Source: JACKII01 sp963807085
GTDB lineage: Bacteria > Pseudomonadota > Alphaproteobacteria > Bin95
Assembly: GCA_963807085.1 (NCBI GenBank)
Contig: CAWEBB010000003.1
Coordinates: forward strand, 1 to 64,000
Length of the DNA stretch: 64,000 nucleotides
Direction: 5' to 3'
Shown piece by piece: positions 44,284-53,780 of this stretch. Each line of letters opens with the position of its first letter. Position 1 is the stretch's first letter. The position numbers were made by a program, and so were the translations under genes. The notes beneath the pieces were generated by a model. The model did not search any database and was not told the origin of the DNA. It worked only from the letters and a program-made list of their open reading frames with translations.

Positions 44284-45660
44284 ATGAGCGAAGTACGGCC
44301 CGATCTCTGTGTGCTGGGCGCGGGTTCCGCCGGCCTGGTGGTCGCGGCCGGCGCCTCGCAGATGGGCGCGCGCGTGGTGCTGCTGGAGCCGGGCAAGATG
44401 GGCGGCGACTGTCTGAACTACGGCTGCGTCCCGTCGAAAACACTGCTTTCCGCCGCCGCGCAGACGCCCGTCCCGTCTTATGCCAATGCCATGGCCGATG
44501 TGGAGCGCTCCATCGCCGCCATCGCGCCCAACGACAGCCAGGAGCGGTTCGAGGGCTTGGGCGTCCAGGTGATCCGCCAGGCCGGACACTTCACCGATGC
44601 GCGCACGGTCAAGACGGAGGACGGCACCCGTATCCGCGCCCGCCGCTTCGTCATCGCCACCGGGGCCACCGCCTTTATTCCGCCGGTGACGGGCCTGGAC
44701 GATGTCCCTTACCTGACCAACGAAACGCTCTGGCAACTGCGCGAGCGACCGACGCATCTGTTGATCATGGGCGGCGGCCCCATCGGCTGCGAGATGGCAT
44801 TGGCGCATATGCGCCTGGGGTGCAAGGTAACCGTGATCCAGCGCTCGACCCTGCTGCCGAAGGACGACCCGGAATTGGTCGATTTGCTGCGCCGCCGGCT
44901 GATCTCTGCGGGAATTTCGTTGCGCGAAGGAGTCTCGGTCGACGCCGCCGCCAAAAATGGAGCAGCGCTGACGCTGACCTTGTCGAACGGCGAAACGCTG
45001 AGCGGCTCGCATCTCCTGGTGGCGACGGGACGCAAGCCGAGCACCGACAACCTGAACCTGGCGGCCGCGGGCATCGAAACCGAACGCGGCGCAGTCAAGA
45101 CGGACGCTCGCATGCTCAGCACCAACCGGCGGGTCTATGCCATCGGCGACGTGGCGGGCGGGCCGCAATTCACCCATGCCGCGGGCTATCAGGCAGGCGT
45201 GGTGCTGAAGCGCGCGCTGTTCGGCCTGTTCTGGACCAAGGCCGACCATGGCCTGATGCCCTGGGTGACCTATACCGACCCGGAACTGGCGCATATCGGC
45301 CTGAACGAGGCGATGGCGCGAGAGAAGCACGGCAACATTCGCATCCTGCGCTGGCCGTTCACGGACAACGACCGGGCCGTGGCGACGGGCCGGACGGAAG
45401 GGCTGGTGAAGGCGATCACCACACCCAAGGGCAGGGTTCTGGGTTGCTCCATTCTGGGCGCCGATGCGGGCGAGTTGATCCTGCCCTGGTGTCTTGCGGT
45501 GCAGAACAGGCTGAAGATCGGCGCGCTGGCCCAGGTGGTGGCGCCTTATCCCACGCTTTCCGAAGCCTCGAAGCGCGCGGCCGGCAGCTTCTACACCCCG
45601 AGCCTGTTTTCGACCCGCACCCGCAAGGTGGTGCGCGCGGTACAGCGCTGGTTACCGTAG
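44284..45660 (+). CDS. FAD-dependent pyridine nucleotide-disulfide oxidoreductase (mercuric reductase-like)
   Basis: A 458-residue class I disulfide oxidoreductase. FAD motif LCVLGAGSAGLVVAAG, redox-active CxxxxC in GGDCLNYGCVPSKT (Cys43 and Cys48), NAD(P) motif LIMGGGPIGCEMA, second FAD motif RRVYAIGDVAGG, and a C-terminal dimerisation domain with the PYPTLSEASKRA sequence. That end differs from the HPxP of lipoamide dehydrogenase, and there is no N-terminal heavy-metal domain or C-terminal Cys pair of MerA. It is probably co-transcribed with the TVP38 gene; the actual substrate is unknown. Confidence 0.9.
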   Translation: MSEVRPDLCVLGAGSAGLVVAAGASQMGARVVLLEPGKMGGDCLNYGCVPSKTLLSAAAQTPVPSYANAMADVERSIAAIAPNDSQERFEGLGVQVIRQAGHFTDARTVKTEDGTRIRARRFVIATGATAFIPPVTGLDDVPYLTNETLWQLRERPTHLLIMGGGPIGCEMALAHMRLGCKVTVIQRSTLLPKDDPELVDLLRRRLISAGISLREGVSVDAAAKNGAALTLTLSNGETLSGSHLLVATGRKPSTDNLNLAAAGIETERGAVKTDARMLSTNRRVYAIGDVAGGPQFTHAAGYQAGVVLKRALFGLFWTKADHGLMPWVTYTDPELAHIGLNEAMAREKHGNIRILRWPFTDNDRAVATGRTEGLVKAITTPKGRVLGCSILGADAGELILPWCLAVQNRLKIGALAQVVAPYPTLSEASKRAAGSFYTPSLFSTRTRKVVRAVQRWLP

Positions 45661-45672
45661 CGTGGAGAGCAG

Positions 45673-46040
45673 ATGAAGCCCGTTAGTACCGTCCGACCGC
45701 TAGAGGTGAGCGATGCCCCCCATGCCGCCGTATATTCTTCTGCGCAGTATATGAGGGCGCCCGACCGCATTACTCCTTTGCACAGCGCCGCGCCTGGGCG
45801 GGCGACACGGTCGATCCTGATACCTGGCGCCGTCGGCTGGCAGGAGCTGGGGTGGGCAAGCAGCTTTATGCGGCGATTGAGCAAAAGGCACGTACCTTGA
45901 GCGCACCTCTCCTGACCACACAGGCCAGCAAGGCGGCAAAGCCCTTCTTCGAACGCCAGGGCTGGACAGTGGATGCGGCACAAACGGTAGAACGGAACGG
46001 TGTCAGCCTGACCAACTACCGGATGCAAAAGGTTTTGTAA
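45673..46040 (+). pseudogene. GNAT-family N-acetyltransferase, frameshifted and internally deleted
   Basis: The start STVRPLEVSDAPHAAV is a GNAT N-terminus. The frame changes near 45730, then reads IFFCAVYEGARPHYSFAQR and AWAGDTVDPDTWRRRLAG. At about 45842 it runs straight into GVGKQLYAAIEQKARTL and the usual C-terminal end FFERQGWTVDAAQTVERNG. The central acetyl-CoA-binding strand and part of the R/Q-x-x-G-x-G/A loop are missing, roughly 50 residues. This combination suggests real decay. It is 12 bases after the reductase stop. Confidence 0.75.
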
Positions 46041-46142
46041 GGTTGGCAGCCCTCCGGCTGCATCTTAGCCCCTTCCCAGCCCTGCTCCTCCGCGGATAGT
46101 CTTGGGTCAATAAAACATTCCGAAAAACTCAAGGAAACACCC

Positions 46143-47081
46143 ATGACTATTCTCGTAATCGGCGGCGCCGGATTTATCGGCCGCCGTATGATCCCGATCC
46201 TGGTGAACCAGGGGCACGATATCGTCTGCGCCGACATCAATTTCGCCCTCGCCGCCTCTATCCTGGAGCCGTTGGGCGACAAGGTGCGCGTGGTGCGCTG
46301 CGACGTAACCCAGTTCGACGACGTGGTGCGCTTGGTGCATGAGGTGAAGCCAAAGACGCTGATCAACCTGTCTTATTTCATCGGCTCCGACATGCCGCCG
46401 CATGTGGCGACCAAGCTGAACGTGGTCGGCATGGACAACTGCTTTGAGGCGGCACGGCTCGGCGGCGTGCAGCATACTATCTTTGCCAGCTCGCTGGCGG
46501 TCAGCGGCCTGCAAAAGCACTTTGGCGAGCGCCTGGTGAACGAGGACGACCCGAAACACGGCACGCTGCAATACGCCGTGAACAAGATCTTCAACGAGTT
46601 TCAGGCCCAGGACTATCGCGAGAAATACGGCATGACCATCACCTGTGTCCGGCCAGCGAATGTGACCGGGCCGGACAAGGTGGATGGCTCCATCGACCAT
46701 GTGCGCTGCATGGTGCTGCCGGCGCGAGGGGAACCGGTAAGCTTTCCGCACGCCGACACGGTCCGCTGTCCAATCCATGTGGACGACATCGCCGAGGTGT
46801 TTGCGCGCGTCGCCATGAAGGACAAGCCGCAGCACACCACCTATAACAGCGGCGGCCACACCATCAGCATGGGCGATCTGGCCAAGATCGTGCGCGGCTA
46901 CCTGCCGGACGCACAGATAACCTTCGACGCCGAGACGGGCGGTAAAGACCTTTCCGGCAATTATCTGATCGACAACTCCCGCGCCGTCGAGGAGTTCAGC
47001 CTGCAATACCCGCCGTTCGAGCAGCGCGTGCGCGAAATTATCAACACCGTGCGCCGCGAGGAAGGTTCGGCCGAGGTTTAG
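46143..47081 (+). CDS. NAD-dependent epimerase/dehydratase family protein
   Basis: A 312-residue extended SDR. The NAD motif GGAGFIG is at residues 7-13, the Ser region is FASSLAVSG, and YAVNKIF is the YxxxK catalytic pair. The substrate domain has VRPANVTGPDKVDGSIDHVR. Such proteins act on nucleotide sugars or on other hydroxy/keto substrates. It is followed 104 bases later by a classical SDR, suggesting joint use in a catabolic path rather than in glycan synthesis. No glycosyltransferase is near. Confidence 0.88.
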   Translation: MTILVIGGAGFIGRRMIPILVNQGHDIVCADINFALAASILEPLGDKVRVVRCDVTQFDDVVRLVHEVKPKTLINLSYFIGSDMPPHVATKLNVVGMDNCFEAARLGGVQHTIFASSLAVSGLQKHFGERLVNEDDPKHGTLQYAVNKIFNEFQAQDYREKYGMTITCVRPANVTGPDKVDGSIDHVRCMVLPARGEPVSFPHADTVRCPIHVDDIAEVFARVAMKDKPQHTTYNSGGHTISMGDLAKIVRGYLPDAQITFDAETGGKDLSGNYLIDNSRAVEEFSLQYPPFEQRVREIINTVRREEGSAEV

Positions 47082-47185
47082 CGGCAGCCACCCGAAGCGA
47101 GCCGCAGCGAAGGTGCTTGTGGGCGCCGGGTTCAGGTGGAACACTGCCGGACCCAACAACGAACGAGCGAAAGAGGAAAACCAGG

Positions 47186-47938
47186 ATGCGCTTAGCGGAC
47201 AAGGTCGCGATCATCACCGGCGGCGTCTATGGCATGGGCAAGGCCACGTGCGAGATCTTCGCAAAAGAAGGCGCGAAGGTCGTCATCGCCGACGTGGAAG
47301 ACCAGGCGGGCGAGGAACTGGCCCGGCAACTCACCAGCCAGAACCTGACCGCCATGTTCCACCATCTGGACGTCACCAGCGAGGCCGACTGGGCGGCGAC
47401 GGTGAATGCGGCAACCGATGCCTATGGCCGGCTCGACATTCTGGTGAACAATGCCGGCATCTCCGGCAGCGCGGCGGAGGATCTGGACGATACCGGCATG
47501 TGGAACAAGCTGATGGAAATCAACGCCACCGGCCCGTTCTTCGGCATCAAATACTGCGCGCCCGAGATGAAGAAACAGGGCGCGGGCGCCATTGTTAATA
47601 TCTCGTCCATCAGCGGCATTATCGGCCAGGGCTTCATCCATCCGGGCTACAATGCCTCCAAGGGTGCGGTGCGCCTCATGACCAAGCAGGCGGCCGCCCG
47701 CTTCGGGCCGGACAATATCCGTGTGAACAGCGTGCATCCGGGCCTGATGCCGCCCATGCGCACCAGCGGCCGCACCGCCGATCCGGCCACCCGAGCCAAG
47801 ATGCTGAAGCGCGTGCCGCTCGGCCGGAATGGGGAGGTCTGGGAGGTTGCCAACGCCACCCTGTTCCTCTGCTCCGATGAGGCCAGCTATATCACCGGCG
47901 CCGAACTGGTGGTCGATGGCGGTCACTGCGCCGTATAG
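47186..47938 (+). CDS. SDR family NAD(P)-dependent oxidoreductase
   Basis: A 250-residue classical short-chain dehydrogenase. ATG 47186 (preceded by AGAGGA) starts MRLADKVAIITGGVYGMGKA, with the TGxxxGxG nucleotide motif. NNAG is present, the catalytic Ser is in IVNISSISGIIGQ, and YNASKGAV is the YxxxK site. The end VDGGHCAV is normal. Related to 3-alpha/20-beta-hydroxysteroid, cyclopentanol or glucose dehydrogenases; the substrate is unknown. Forms a likely pair with the epimerase upstream. Confidence 0.9.
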   Translation: MRLADKVAIITGGVYGMGKATCEIFAKEGAKVVIADVEDQAGEELARQLTSQNLTAMFHHLDVTSEADWAATVNAATDAYGRLDILVNNAGISGSAAEDLDDTGMWNKLMEINATGPFFGIKYCAPEMKKQGAGAIVNISSISGIIGQGFIHPGYNASKGAVRLMTKQAAARFGPDNIRVNSVHPGLMPPMRTSGRTADPATRAKMLKRVPLGRNGEVWEVANATLFLCSDEASYITGAELVVDGGHCAV

Positions 47939-47953
47939 CGGTTGTTGGCTCCA

Positions 47954-48529
47954 TCAGGGCTTCTTCCGCCGCCGGCGGGCAATGGCGTTCATCCCGGCAA
48001 CCACCTGCTCTTCATCAACGGATGCCGGGTCGAATGGCCCGCCGAACCATTCCAGAAGCTCTTTATGTTCGGGATGCTTGGGCGCCGCCATGATCTCTTT
48101 GAAGTCCTCGAAGCCCGGCGGGCCGCCGCAATCTTCGGGAGGCGCTGCCCATTGTCCATCCAGATAGCGCGGATATTTGGCCTCAGGGTCTGCCTCGAAA
48201 AGTTGCTCCACCTCGATCAAATGGACCCAGTCATCGCCCATGTCATAAATGTAGAAGAACTCTTTGGCACCGCTCTCGACGATTTTGCCAATCTGGACAT
48301 TGCTGGCTTTAAAGATCCGATCTTCGCTGCCGCCGAAGTCCTCCATCACATCGCTGTAACGACGTTCATTGATTTCAAATTCCCATAAGTGGGAATTGGT
48401 CCACAAAAAGGTTGCCTGGATGCAGGCATGCAGCCCGTTCAGCGACAACGACAACGGAACCTCGACCCTGCGCCACGGCACCGGATCAATGTAATCTAGT
48501 GATACACGCAGGCGGGCAGCATTCGGCAT
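47954..48529 (-). CDS. plasmid pRiA4b ORF-3 family protein
   Basis: A 191-residue member of the PRiA4_ORF3 domain family. It starts LRVSLDYIDPVPWRRVEV, has FYIYDMGDDWVHLIEVE and the conserved PPEDCGGPPGFEDFKEIM block. The family was first seen on an Agrobacterium plasmid and is often near transposons, but its function is unknown. It is convergent with the SDR (15 bases between stops) and somewhat more AT-rich than neighbours. No transposase or inverted repeat is visible around it. Confidence 0.88.
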   Translation of the reverse strand: MPNAARLRVSLDYIDPVPWRRVEVPLSLSLNGLHACIQATFLWTNSHLWEFEINERRYSDVMEDFGGSEDRIFKASNVQIGKIVESGAKEFFYIYDMGDDWVHLIEVEQLFEADPEAKYPRYLDGQWAAPPEDCGGPPGFEDFKEIMAAPKHPEHKELLEWFGGPFDPASVDEEQVVAGMNAIARRRRKKP

Positions 48530-48782
48530 GGCTCTTATCCTTGTTGGAAATGAACCTCCTCAAAATTCTGCCATTATGCAAGAGGCGTCAAACACCGGCG
48601 GCAGGATGACGAAACGGCGCGGTTCCCGCCCGGGCGGCGACGTTTTTCTTGCATCCGGCCTGCACATTGCCTTATCCCCGCCTCGGGCAGCGTAGCCGCA
48701 GCGCACAAGACGGCGATGGGCTGCCTGCCCAACTGGCTATTGCCCGGGCTACGTCCGCGTGCATGGGAGGCACCTTTTTAAC

Positions 48783-49772
48783 ATGGATGAAATGATCGTC
48801 ACCGAGGGCCTGACCAAGGAATTCGGTGCGAAACGGGTTGTCGATGCCGTGACCCTCACGGTGCGGCGTGGCGAGGTTTTGGGGTTTCTCGGCCCGAACG
48901 GCGCCGGCAAATCCACCACCATGAAGATGATCACCGGCTATCTGCGACCGACTGCCGGCCGCTCGATTATCTGCGGGCAGGACGTGCTGGAGAATCCCAT
49001 CGCCGCCAAGCGCTATCTGGGGTATCTGCCCGAAGGGGCGCCGCTCTACCCGGATATGAGCGCGCGAGGCTTTCTGGAGTTCATCGCGTCGATCCGCGGC
49101 CTGCGGGGTGCGGAACAGCGCCAGGCGATCGCGCGCGCCATCGAGATGACGCAGCTTGCCGAAATCCTCGGCCAGCCCATCGACACGCTGTCCAAGGGCT
49201 TTAAGCGCCGGGTCGGCCTGGCGCAGGCTTTGCTGCACGATCCCGAGGTACTGATCCTGGACGAGCCCACGGATGGCCTCGACCCCAACCAAAAGCACGA
49301 GGTCCGGAGGCTGATCCAGCAAATCGCTTCTCGCAAGGCAATCGTGATTTCAACTCATATTCTGGAGGAGGTTGACGCGGTCTGCTCCCGCGCCGTCGTC
49401 ATCGCCCGCGGCAAGGTTATCGCCGACGATACGCCCACCGGCCTCGCCGCCCGCTCGCCCCGGCACAACGCTGTCCGTTTCGAGGCGCCCGCCAATGAGG
49501 CCGAGGCGATCAAGCTGGATCTGGGCGCCCTCGAACGCGTCGCCCGCGTTGACGACCGCAGCACCCGGAGCGGCCGCACCGAAATCACCGCCTTCCCGAA
49601 AGCGGGGGCACTGATCGCGACGGCCATCGCCGAACGCGCCGCCGCCCTCAACTGGGCCATTACAAACCTGCAGCAGGAGCGCGGCAATCTGGATGATGTC
49701 TTCCGGCAGCTGACGAGCGGGGATGGACAGGCGGGCAAGGAACAAGCCAACCGCCGGCGGGAGGCGGCCTAA
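48783..49772 (+). CDS. ABC transporter ATP-binding protein (GldA-like)
   Basis: A 329-residue ABC ATPase of the drug/lipid-export (CcmA/GldA) group. Walker A is GPNGAGKSTT, the signature is LSKGFKRRVGLAQALLH, Walker B is VLILDEPTDGLDPNQ, and the switch His is in VISTHILEEVDAVC. A C-terminal extension of about 100 residues is as in GldA. It overlaps the next gene by one base and heads a four-gene unit with a permease, a GldG-like protein and a DUF4340 protein. Confidence 0.92.
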   Translation: MDEMIVTEGLTKEFGAKRVVDAVTLTVRRGEVLGFLGPNGAGKSTTMKMITGYLRPTAGRSIICGQDVLENPIAAKRYLGYLPEGAPLYPDMSARGFLEFIASIRGLRGAEQRQAIARAIEMTQLAEILGQPIDTLSKGFKRRVGLAQALLHDPEVLILDEPTDGLDPNQKHEVRRLIQQIASRKAIVISTHILEEVDAVCSRAVVIARGKVIADDTPTGLAARSPRHNAVRFEAPANEAEAIKLDLGALERVARVDDRSTRSGRTEITAFPKAGALIATAIAERAAALNWAITNLQQERGNLDDVFRQLTSGDGQAGKEQANRRREAA

Positions 49773-50506
49773 TGCGCAATATCGCTACCATCTTCCGGCG
49801 CGAGTTCGCCGGCTATTTCGCGACGCCCGTCGCCTTCATCTTCATCATCATCTTTCTGGCGTTGGCGGGCTCATTCACCTTTTACATGGGCTATTTCCTG
49901 GAGCGCGGTAACGCCGATCTCCAGACGTTTTTCCTGTTCCATCCCTGGCTTTATCTGCTGATGATCCCCGCGGTTTCCATGCGTCTGTGGGCAGAAGAGC
50001 GGAAACAGGGCACCATCGAGCTGTTCCTGACCCTGCCCATTAGCCTGACCCAGGCGGTGCTGGGCAAGTTCCTGGCGGCCTGGGCCTTTGTCGGGCTGGC
50101 GCTGGCACTGACCTTTCCCATGTGGATCACTGTCAACGTGCTGGGCGATCCTGACAATGGCGTCATCGCGGCCGGCTATATCGGCAGCCTGCTGATGGCG
50201 GGCTCGTACCTGGCCATCGGCGCGTGCCTTTCGGCCATCACCAAGAACCAGGTCATCGCCTTCGTCATCACCATCACCGTCTGTTTCCTGTTCACCGCGG
50301 GCGGCGCCAACGCCGTGCAGGGGCTGCTGCAGGGCTGGGCGCCAGAATCCGTGCTGCAGACCGTGCAAAACCTCAGCTTCATGGGCCACTTCCAGCAGAT
50401 TGCGAAGGGCGTGATCGACCTGCGCGACGCGGTGTTCTTCGTTGCCGTGATCGCCGCATGGCTCGCCGCCAATGTCATTGTCGTAGACCTGAAGAAAGCG
50501 GATTGA
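49772..50506 (+). CDS. ABC transporter permease (GldF-like)
   Basis: A 244-residue inner-membrane ABC-2-type permease with six predicted helices. The start IATIFRREFAGYFATPVAFIFIIIFLALAG, then MRLWAEERKQGTIELFLTLPIS and AVLGKFLAAWAFVG, match the GldF/ABC-2 group. It partners the ATPase that overlaps it and, as in gliding bacteria, a GldG-like protein downstream. This organism is not expected to glide, so another export role is likely. Confidence 0.9.
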   Translation: MRNIATIFRREFAGYFATPVAFIFIIIFLALAGSFTFYMGYFLERGNADLQTFFLFHPWLYLLMIPAVSMRLWAEERKQGTIELFLTLPISLTQAVLGKFLAAWAFVGLALALTFPMWITVNVLGDPDNGVIAAGYIGSLLMAGSYLAIGACLSAITKNQVIAFVITITVCFLFTAGGANAVQGLLQGWAPESVLQTVQNLSFMGHFQQIAKGVIDLRDAVFFVAVIAAWLAANVIVVDLKKAD

Positions 50507-50510
50507 TCCG

Positions 50511-52538
50511 ATGGCAGACCAGGTGAGAAACCCGGTTCGGCAGCGCAATCTGCTGTCCGTGCTGGGCCTTATTGTAATCGCGGCGCTGTTCGTCGCCGTT
50601 GTCGTGCTCTCCAACCAGATGTTCCGGTCGGCCCGGCTGGACCTGACCGAAGACAAGCTGTTTACCCTGTCGGAAGGTACCTATCAGGTACTGCAGGGGA
50701 TCGACGAGCCGATCCGGCTGCGTTTCTACTATTCCTCGCGCATCGCCGAGGAATTGCCGGATATCGCCGCCTATGCCCAACGGGTGCAGGAATTGCTGGA
50801 AGAATATGCCAGCATTTCCGATGGCAAGATCCGGTTGGAGGTGCTGGACCCCCAGCCCTTTACCGACGAGGAAGACCGCGCCGTTGCCGTCGGCATCCAG
50901 GGCGTGCCGATCGATCAGGGCGGCGATCTGGTCTATTTCGGCCTCTCCGGCACAAATTCGACCGATTTCCAGCAGGTAATCCCGTTCTTCGACCAGCAGC
51001 GCGAGCGGTTTCTGGAATATGACCTGACCCGCCTGATTTTTAACCTCGCCAATCCCCAGAAGCCAAAGGTCGCCATGATGAGCGGCCTGCCCATTTCCGG
51101 CTCGGAATACACGCGCCAGATGCCCGGCGCGCCGGACGATTCCTGGATCGTCTGGGGGCAGTTGCAGGACCTGTTCGACGTCGAGGAAATTCCGCAACGG
51201 GCGACCACCATCCCGGACGACACCGACCTGCTGCTGCTGATCCATCCGGACCAGATCGACGAGCGCAGCAAATACGCCGTCGATCAGTTCGCCTTGAAGG
51301 GCGGCAAGGTTATCGTCCTGCTCGATCCGCATTCGGAGGTACAGGCAGCGGACCCGCAGCGCCGCCGCGGCCCCAGCCCCATCGTCGCAGCCGCTTCCAG
51401 CCTGCCGGACCTGCTGAAGGCATGGGGCGCAGAGATACCGGTGGAGGACGTAGTGGGTGACGCCAAACTCGCCCGCCGCGTGCAGGCCCCGACCGAAGGA
51501 CCGGTCGCCACCAGGGTCGCCGCCATCGACTACCCGCTGTGGCTGGCGGTGGTGCCGCCCTACCTGAACCAGGACGACCTGATCACCAGTCAGCTCTCGC
51601 TCATCAACTTTGCCTCGCCCGGCCATGTGGAGCCGTTGGACGGCGCATCCACCACCTTTAAGCCGTTGATCACCACGTCGGAGGAAGGCGGCATTGCCGA
51701 TCTGGCCATGGCGCAGCAGGGATCAACCAAGATCCTGGAGCAGACCAATCAATTCAAGCCTGACGGCCAATACACGCTGGCCGCCCGCCTTTCCGGTCCC
51801 GTGCAGAGCGCTTTTCCCGATGGCCCGCCGAAACCGCCCGTCATTGAAGAACTGGAGAAGGCGATCGCCGACGCGAAGGAAGGCGAAGACACCAGCGAAA
51901 AGCAGGCTGAGTTGGACAAGGAGTTGAAGGCGTGGGAGGAAGCCAAGGCAGCGCATCTATCCGAAAGCCAGTCTCCCCTCAACGCCGTTCTGATTGCCGA
52001 CGTTGACTTCCTGGCCGACGGCCTCTGGGTCAGGGTGCAGGATTTCTTCGGCCAGCGCGTGCCGGCGCCTTATGCCCAAAACGGCAATCTGCTGATCAAT
52101 TCGGTGGACGCCTTGGCCGGCTCCGACGCCCTGATCAGCCTGCGTTCCCGCGGTGTGTTCCAGCGCCCCTTCACGCATATCCAAGACATCCAGCGCAAGG
52201 CGGAACGCGAGTTCCGGCAGAAGGAACAGGAACTCCTGCAAAAGCTCAACCAGGCAGAAGAACGGCTGCAACGACTCCAGACCGATGCGCGCGGGGCGGA
52301 TGGCGCCATGGTGCTAAGCACGGAGCAAAAGGCGGAAATCGAAAAGTTCCGCGCCGATACGGTGCGCATCCGCAAGGAATTGCGGGACGTTCAGTTTCAA
52401 CTGCGCAAGGATGTGGAACGGGTCACCGGCTGGGTAAAAGCCATCAATATTGGCGCCATGCCGGCATTGGTTGCGATTTTTGCCCTGATCCTGGCGCTGG
52501 TGCGCCGCGGCAGGCGCCACCGCGCTCAGAACGCCTAG
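50511..52538 (+). CDS. GldG family ABC-type auxiliary membrane protein
   Basis: A 675-residue protein with an N-terminal membrane helix (about residues 15-35, LLSVLGLIVIAALFVAVVVL), a large periplasmic GldG/IFT52-like domain (DLTEDKLFTLSEGTYQVL, RLRFYYS, KIRLEVLDPQPFTDEEDRAV), and a C-terminal helix near residue 645. A coiled coil is likely at about residues 555-640 (heptad-like KAEREFRQKEQELLQKLNQ). It resembles the auxiliary subunit that with GldA and GldF makes an ABC complex. Function in proteobacteria is not established. Confidence 0.88.
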   Translation: MADQVRNPVRQRNLLSVLGLIVIAALFVAVVVLSNQMFRSARLDLTEDKLFTLSEGTYQVLQGIDEPIRLRFYYSSRIAEELPDIAAYAQRVQELLEEYASISDGKIRLEVLDPQPFTDEEDRAVAVGIQGVPIDQGGDLVYFGLSGTNSTDFQQVIPFFDQQRERFLEYDLTRLIFNLANPQKPKVAMMSGLPISGSEYTRQMPGAPDDSWIVWGQLQDLFDVEEIPQRATTIPDDTDLLLLIHPDQIDERSKYAVDQFALKGGKVIVLLDPHSEVQAADPQRRRGPSPIVAAASSLPDLLKAWGAEIPVEDVVGDAKLARRVQAPTEGPVATRVAAIDYPLWLAVVPPYLNQDDLITSQLSLINFASPGHVEPLDGASTTFKPLITTSEEGGIADLAMAQQGSTKILEQTNQFKPDGQYTLAARLSGPVQSAFPDGPPKPPVIEELEKAIADAKEGEDTSEKQAELDKELKAWEEAKAAHLSESQSPLNAVLIADVDFLADGLWVRVQDFFGQRVPAPYAQNGNLLINSVDALAGSDALISLRSRGVFQRPFTHIQDIQRKAEREFRQKEQELLQKLNQAEERLQRLQTDARGADGAMVLSTEQKAEIEKFRADTVRIRKELRDVQFQLRKDVERVTGWVKAINIGAMPALVAIFALILALVRRGRRHRAQNA

Positions 52539-52548
52539 AGGTGACGCG

Positions 52549-53679
52549 ATGAAAACATCGACCTTTGCCGCACTGGCCGTGGTGACGGCGGCCGCCATCG
52601 GCGGCGCGTACTATGCCACCCAGGAACGGGAAGCGGTGATCGCGGAATCCTTCGAACGGCAGCCACTCTATCCGGACCTGCTTTCCCGGGTAAACGACGT
52701 CACTTGGCTGCGCGTTGCAAGCCAGGCCGACGGTCCCCTGACCATGGTCAGGGAGGGCGATCATTGGATTCTGGAGGAAAAATACGGCTACTACGCCGAT
52801 ATTGAGAAAATCAGCCAGACCCTGGTCGAGCTCTCCAGCCTGGAGACCCTGGAGCCGAAAACCCAGAAGCCTGAGAATTTCTCGGAACTCAACGTGGAAG
52901 ACGTGGAGGCGCCGGAAGGGACCATCACCAACTCCGTCCGAGTGACGGCCAAGGCCGGCGACGAGGTGCTCGCGGATATTCTGGTGGGCCGCGATCGTCC
53001 GGTGGATATCGGCGGCGGCGTGTTCGTGCGGAAAAAGGGCGAGGACCAGACGTGGCTCGCCAGCGGTTCGTACCAGCCCAACCGCAAGGCGCTGCAATGG
53101 CTGGACCGCAATATCATCAACGTGGATTCCCGCCGCATCCGCCGCGTAACCATGCAGCATGCCGATGGCGACGGGTTCGAGGTCGCAAAACCCGACATCG
53201 CATCGGAAGACATGGCCTATGCCTCGTTCGTGCCGCCGGGGATGGAACCAAAGCCAACCCACGAAATGAACAATATGGCCAGCATCACGGACTTCCTGGT
53301 GCTGCAAGACGTGCGGCTGGCCGAGGAACTGGACTGGAGCGAGCCGGACTCAATCCTGTGGCTCGAAACCTATGATGGCCTGAAGATCAGCATCACCGCC
53401 GTCAAAGACGGCGAACATCCCTGGTTCCGCCTGTTCGTGGAAAGCGTCGCGCCCGACCCGCGGTTGGCCGATTTCGTCGCTGCGAACAAAGGTGAGGACT
53501 CCGCCCAAGGCCGCATCGCCGACCAAATGAAAACCGCCGAGGAAGTCGCCGCCGAGGTCGAAACAATGAGCGAGCGGCTTGCCCCCTGGGCCTACCGCTT
53601 CACCGATTACAAGAGCGGCAAAGCCACTCAGCGCGCCGCGGACATGCTGCAGCACGCGGGCAAGGGCCAGGAGGATTGA
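52549..53679 (+). CDS. DUF4340 domain-containing protein
   Basis: A 376-residue protein with an N-terminal membrane helix or signal anchor (TFAALAVVTAAAIGGAYYA) and repeated DUF4340 beta-rich units: VNDVTWLRVASQADGPLTMV, HWILEEKYGYYADIEKISQ, ILVGRDRPVDIGGGVFVRKKG, and a second set after VDSRRIRRVTMQHADG. It follows the GldG-like gene by 10 bases, an arrangement seen in many bacteria. It is likely a periplasmic subunit of the same ABC complex. Biochemical role unknown. Confidence 0.88.
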   Translation: MKTSTFAALAVVTAAAIGGAYYATQEREAVIAESFERQPLYPDLLSRVNDVTWLRVASQADGPLTMVREGDHWILEEKYGYYADIEKISQTLVELSSLETLEPKTQKPENFSELNVEDVEAPEGTITNSVRVTAKAGDEVLADILVGRDRPVDIGGGVFVRKKGEDQTWLASGSYQPNRKALQWLDRNIINVDSRRIRRVTMQHADGDGFEVAKPDIASEDMAYASFVPPGMEPKPTHEMNNMASITDFLVLQDVRLAEELDWSEPDSILWLETYDGLKISITAVKDGEHPWFRLFVESVAPDPRLADFVAANKGEDSAQGRIADQMKTAEEVAAEVETMSERLAPWAYRFTDYKSGKATQRAADMLQHAGKGQED

Positions 53680-53780
53680 TCCGGCCAGCGTTCGGCCTAC
53701 CACCCCATCTTCACTAGCCTCCTGCGGCGGACCTACGGTATGAATGGCCGCGTCCGATATCATTACAGGGAGCCACCTCC

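Noticed and set aside
47954..48529. pRiA4b ORF-3 protein as evidence of a transposon here
   Set aside because: No transposase, terminal repeats or target duplication was seen around it.
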